Origin: Setoptus koraiensis
Lineage: Eukaryota; Arthropoda
Length of the DNA: 64,000 nt
Assembly (NCBI GenBank): GCA_048013815.1
Contig: CM106586.1
Location: forward strand, 2,170,001 to 2,234,000
Reading direction: 5' to 3'
This document shows positions 60,955-64,000 of the stretch, in pieces. The stretch's first letter is position 1. Each line of letters starts with the position of its first letter. A model generated the notes under the pieces. The model worked only from the letters and a program-made list of their open reading frames with translations, ran no database searches and was not told the DNA's origin. The position numbers and the translations under genes are program-made.

Positions 60955-63789
60955 CTATCTGAAGGGTTGTTCTAACATCTCCGAGACGAGTTCAAGTATT
61001 TCTGGCGTCTTGAGTCTCCAGTTATGAACGTCTTTGGACACCTTAGTCCAAACCATACCGTGGCGAGGTTCGACGGCTGAACATCTGCTTCTGATCTCTT
61101 CTTGCTGCTCCTCGGTTCCATGGCTCTTCTCGAATTTATAGAGGTAGCCCCATGCATCACCGTAGTCGGAGTTTTCTTTGATGGCCCTATGAAAGTACTC
61201 TCTAGCCTTATTAGTTTTACTATCAGCCCAAAAATGTAAACTTATAGCCAACAATACATGAACACTCTCACAGTTTCTCACAGCATCAGTCATTTTAGAT
61301 TTCCTTTGGGATCTCGTTGCCATGTAGATCTGCTCAGCCCAAAGCAATCCAACATTTGGGCAGTCTTGCACTTCACGACACTCATGAAGTCCTTTTGATA
61401 ATTTCATTGAAGCCCCGTCGTCGTTCTTAGCCCTTCGCTCTAGTCGAACGGCCTCAAACCATAACTCAGCATCCCCTTTGTTACGTATTCGAGCTTTTTC
61501 CAAAGTTGATCTTGCCTCAATCACTGAACCTTTCTTTTCCTTCAATCTCGACAGACTAATCCACAAGGGTACGCTTGTCGGATTGTACTTGAGACCACAT
61601 TCATAATGGCGTATTGCTTGGTGTGCTTGATTTTCTTGTTCTGAGATTTGACCCAACATAAGATAAAGTTTATGAAAATCTGGGTATTCTCTAATACCTT
61701 CATGTAACAGACTCTTCGCCTCAGTCAAATTTCCTAAGCACCATTCGAATTTTGCGGATTTCATTAATACATGAGCGGTCCTTGATTCGCGACATGCCTT
61801 TGCTAAGAGCTTTCTTGCATTGTCATATTCACCATTCTCAGTATCTAATTTGACCGCCGCTAAGAGTATTTTCTCGCTGTTGGGGTTCGCTTCGAAAGCT
61901 TGGCACAACAATCTACGTGACTCATTGACGTTTCCCTGCCGCCATTTTAATTTTGCGGCCATCAGCCAGGAAGCCTCGGATCTAGGGCAGTTTTCGATAG
62001 CTTTCCCAAGAACAACCTCTAGGTTTTCCATGTTGCCATGTTGTCGTTCGAAATCAGCATATGGTAACCAGGCCAGCTCTGAACCGGGAGAGAACTTTAT
62101 GATCTGATCGTAGACAGCTCTGGCACATTCGTATGCCTTGATCTCTGTAAACTTCTCAGCGTTGTCCAAATATGCTACTAATCTTTCTTCTGTGTCGATA
62201 CCGACATCGATAACGTTTTCAATGATACTTCTGCATGTTAACTTGGCTCCTGCTCTCTCTGCCTCAACTGCTTCTTTCAACCAAAGATCTCTGTTGATTT
62301 CAACTCTTTGTTTTGTGAGCATATTGATGGATCTTCTGATGATTTTATCAACCATGTGCGTATCCCCATTCGCCTCAACCAATTTAGCGCCAGCTATCCA
62401 AATCTGCCTATCTGTTGGATTGCGGTTTCTTGCACTGATGAGTGTTCGCTGGGCATCGTCATAAGGCTCCAATTTAGCCAAGGATAGCCAAAGATCGACA
62501 CTGGTAGGACAACATTCTTCGCGTACAGCTTGAGACAGTAGAATTCTAGCGTTTTCTGGTTTCTCTAGCTCAACACTTCGCTTCCATATAATCTCAGAAT
62601 TTGGAACTGCTTCGCGAGCCTTCTGGAAGACTTTTCTTTTAGCTTCATCTTCAGACTCTAAATCAGCAGCTTTAAGCCATAGTTTCACCGAACTTGGTAA
62701 ATTTCTTATAGCTCGGACGATGATACCTTTAGACTCATCCAATGGATGCAAAGCTATTGCCTGGAGCCAAAGATCTACACTATCCGGACATCGCCGGCAT
62801 CCATCCATGATAAGTTGACGGGCAGTTCGGAGGTTTCCAGCTTCTTTTTCAAATTCAGCACTCGCCATCCAAGCGTTAGCTTTGTCTGGATTGGTATCTC
62901 TGACAGATTTTAATAACTTTCTGGTGTGATTGATTGCCGCGACATCAGTGGAACAACTGGGAGTCATTGATTGCAAACCAGTTAAATAACCTTTAGGATC
63001 AACTACTGTCTGACCGCCAACGCTATCAGATACTTGATTTAATCTGATTCCCATCAATGTGTTACGCGCTTCTCCTATTCTTCGAAGATCGAGACTACCA
63101 GGTGTCAGAAATTGAGGGCTCGTTTGGTCCCCGGCAACCATAGGAGTCTTTAATCCTGTGACAGGGTCGATAGATGTTACTTGTTTTCCTGTGGCAATTC
63201 CTGTCTTCATTGCAAGAACTGAGTCTGGAACGGGTGTTTGTTTGTCATGTCGTTGATTACGCTGTTTCCTATTCCTAGAATCACCAACTTCTGGAATATT
63301 AGCCCACTCTTGCTCGGTGATATGTGCTAATCCTGGCTTTAGATCTCTGAACAGTTCTTGAATTTTGGGACGTTCACGACGGTAATTTTCCAGTTCTATT
63401 TTTTCTTTCTCTATCCTTCGTTTAGTTTTACCTCTTTCGGCGATATGTGCACTGAGACTGGCATATATTTTGTCTGCTTCTTTGTCCTGATCATCTAAGA
63501 CGTCTTTGTTAAATAGAGATCCTCCATAACCGGCAAATTCATCATAATTGTTGTCATTAAGATCCTCCTCTTCCTCTTCATCCTTCTTAGCTACTTTTTT
63601 TGGTGGCAAATGTCTATCATCTGGAACATCTGATGATTCTCTGGCCGGTCCAATATCTGATCTGGTGGTGAATCCAGTTGCACCTCGTCCAACACCGGCG
63701 ACATATCCAATGGGCGCGGGTAAGCCGATGAAAGCTTTCTTATTCTTATTGACTAATGCACCGGGATGAGGTACGGCAGGTGGATTCAT
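60955..63789 (-). CDS. PRPF6: Pre-mRNA processing factor 6 (PRPF6), intronless
   Basis: Tri-snRNP bridging protein that links U5 and U4/U6 snRNPs in the nucleus. Intronless frame of 944 residues, matching the human length (941). The N-terminal PRP1 domain includes KKAFIGLPAPIGYVAG, GRGATGFTTRSDIGPAR and the acidic EEEEEDLNDNNYDEFAGY block. RNTLMGIRLNQVSDSVGG leads into about 19 HAT/TPR-like helical repeats from residue 270 to the end. The ATG at 63789 adds about 15 residues before the point where the human protein starts, but is the first in frame. Vertebrate orthologs have many introns; their total absence here is notable. Confidence 0.97.
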   Translation of the reverse strand: MNPPAVPHPGALVNKNKKAFIGLPAPIGYVAGVGRGATGFTTRSDIGPARESSDVPDDRHLPPKKVAKKDEEEEEDLNDNNYDEFAGYGGSLFNKDVLDDQDKEADKIYASLSAHIAERGKTKRRIEKEKIELENYRRERPKIQELFRDLKPGLAHITEQEWANIPEVGDSRNRKQRNQRHDKQTPVPDSVLAMKTGIATGKQVTSIDPVTGLKTPMVAGDQTSPQFLTPGSLDLRRIGEARNTLMGIRLNQVSDSVGGQTVVDPKGYLTGLQSMTPSCSTDVAAINHTRKLLKSVRDTNPDKANAWMASAEFEKEAGNLRTARQLIMDGCRRCPDSVDLWLQAIALHPLDESKGIIVRAIRNLPSSVKLWLKAADLESEDEAKRKVFQKAREAVPNSEIIWKRSVELEKPENARILLSQAVREECCPTSVDLWLSLAKLEPYDDAQRTLISARNRNPTDRQIWIAGAKLVEANGDTHMVDKIIRRSINMLTKQRVEINRDLWLKEAVEAERAGAKLTCRSIIENVIDVGIDTEERLVAYLDNAEKFTEIKAYECARAVYDQIIKFSPGSELAWLPYADFERQHGNMENLEVVLGKAIENCPRSEASWLMAAKLKWRQGNVNESRRLLCQAFEANPNSEKILLAAVKLDTENGEYDNARKLLAKACRESRTAHVLMKSAKFEWCLGNLTEAKSLLHEGIREYPDFHKLYLMLGQISEQENQAHQAIRHYECGLKYNPTSVPLWISLSRLKEKKGSVIEARSTLEKARIRNKGDAELWFEAVRLERRAKNDDGASMKLSKGLHECREVQDCPNVGLLWAEQIYMATRSQRKSKMTDAVRNCESVHVLLAISLHFWADSKTNKAREYFHRAIKENSDYGDAWGYLYKFEKSHGTEEQQEEIRSRCSAVEPRHGMVWTKVSKDVHNWRLKTPEILELVSEMLEQPFR

Positions 63790-64000
63790 TTTTTTGCTCT
63801 ACCTCTTGTGAAATGCTTGTCAGTATATGTATCTTGAGAGTTGCGGTCATCCTGTCACATGATTCATGTGCACTTTGTATATCTAATAATGAGCGCCATA
63901 ATAATGCGGGGTTGTCATTCCAGAAATTACGCATAGAGGGAGCAAGTACAGAATACTAGGTGGGTACAAGCACTCACAGCGAGCCCTGGGTTAAAAATCA

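Overview
This window is nuclear DNA from an animal. The protein-coding genes are conserved metazoan housekeeping and signalling genes with short GT-AG introns, and there is a eukaryotic tRNA gene with a Pol III terminator. The AT-rich background, many CA, CAA and GTT microsatellites, Asn/Gln/Ser-rich coding inserts and small intron sizes fit an ecdysozoan. A small arthropod such as a mite is my best guess, but that is inference. I saw no bacterial operon, CRISPR array, or recognisable transposase, reverse transcriptase or capsid gene.

Layout. Positions 1-12,700 hold no gene I can support, only simple repeats and one 20-bp-stem hairpin. Positions 12,967-22,731 (+) carry an 11-exon SCYL2-type pseudokinase gene with an unusually large low-complexity insert in its N-lobe. 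A dense block follows, with genes often meeting tail to tail and 90-210 bp between stop codons: CARM1 (-), RPL34 (+), NAA50 (-), eRF1/ETF1 (+), tRNA-Ser(GCU), PRPF4 (+), a short WDR47-type WD40 protein (-), and an orphan Ser/Asn/Gln-rich protein (-). After about 3.3 kb with no gene seen come a DUSP19-like phosphatase (+), a small Ala/Lys-rich protein (+) and the C-terminal two thirds of a Piwi-clade Argonaute (-).

The most striking structure is 37,306-51,502. A 5-kb segment (DUSP19-like, Ala-rich, Piwi) is followed by its reverse complement and then by a third, forward copy, ending in a 500-N gap. Both turn-round points contain a degraded match to the PacBio SMRTbell hairpin adapter, in the same orientation, flanked by a short linker beginning ATGTATA at all four insert ends. 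Copies two and three are full of small deletions, mostly of G on the written strand in both orientations. I read this as one unsplit multi-pass PacBio read built into the assembly, not a biological palindrome. Only the first copy should be treated as genome. The Piwi gene's 5' end and the real sequence to its right are missing.

Beyond the gap, 52,003-56,008 (+) encodes an acidic membrane protein with ten tandem thioredoxin-like domains and a C-terminal dilysine ER-retrieval signal; its 5' end is lost in the gap. An intronless, truncated beta-catenin-like armadillo protein (+), CCT5 (-) and PRPF6 (-, intronless) follow. PRPF4 and PRPF6 both act in the U4/U6.U5 tri-snRNP, while ETF1, RPL34 and CCT5 serve translation and folding. 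I see no operon-like logic, only a gene-dense housekeeping neighbourhood.

The biology most worth a second look is the Piwi protein that lacks its slicer residues, the DUSP19-like enzyme with a lengthened P-loop, the ten-domain thioredoxin protein, and the short beta-catenin relative.
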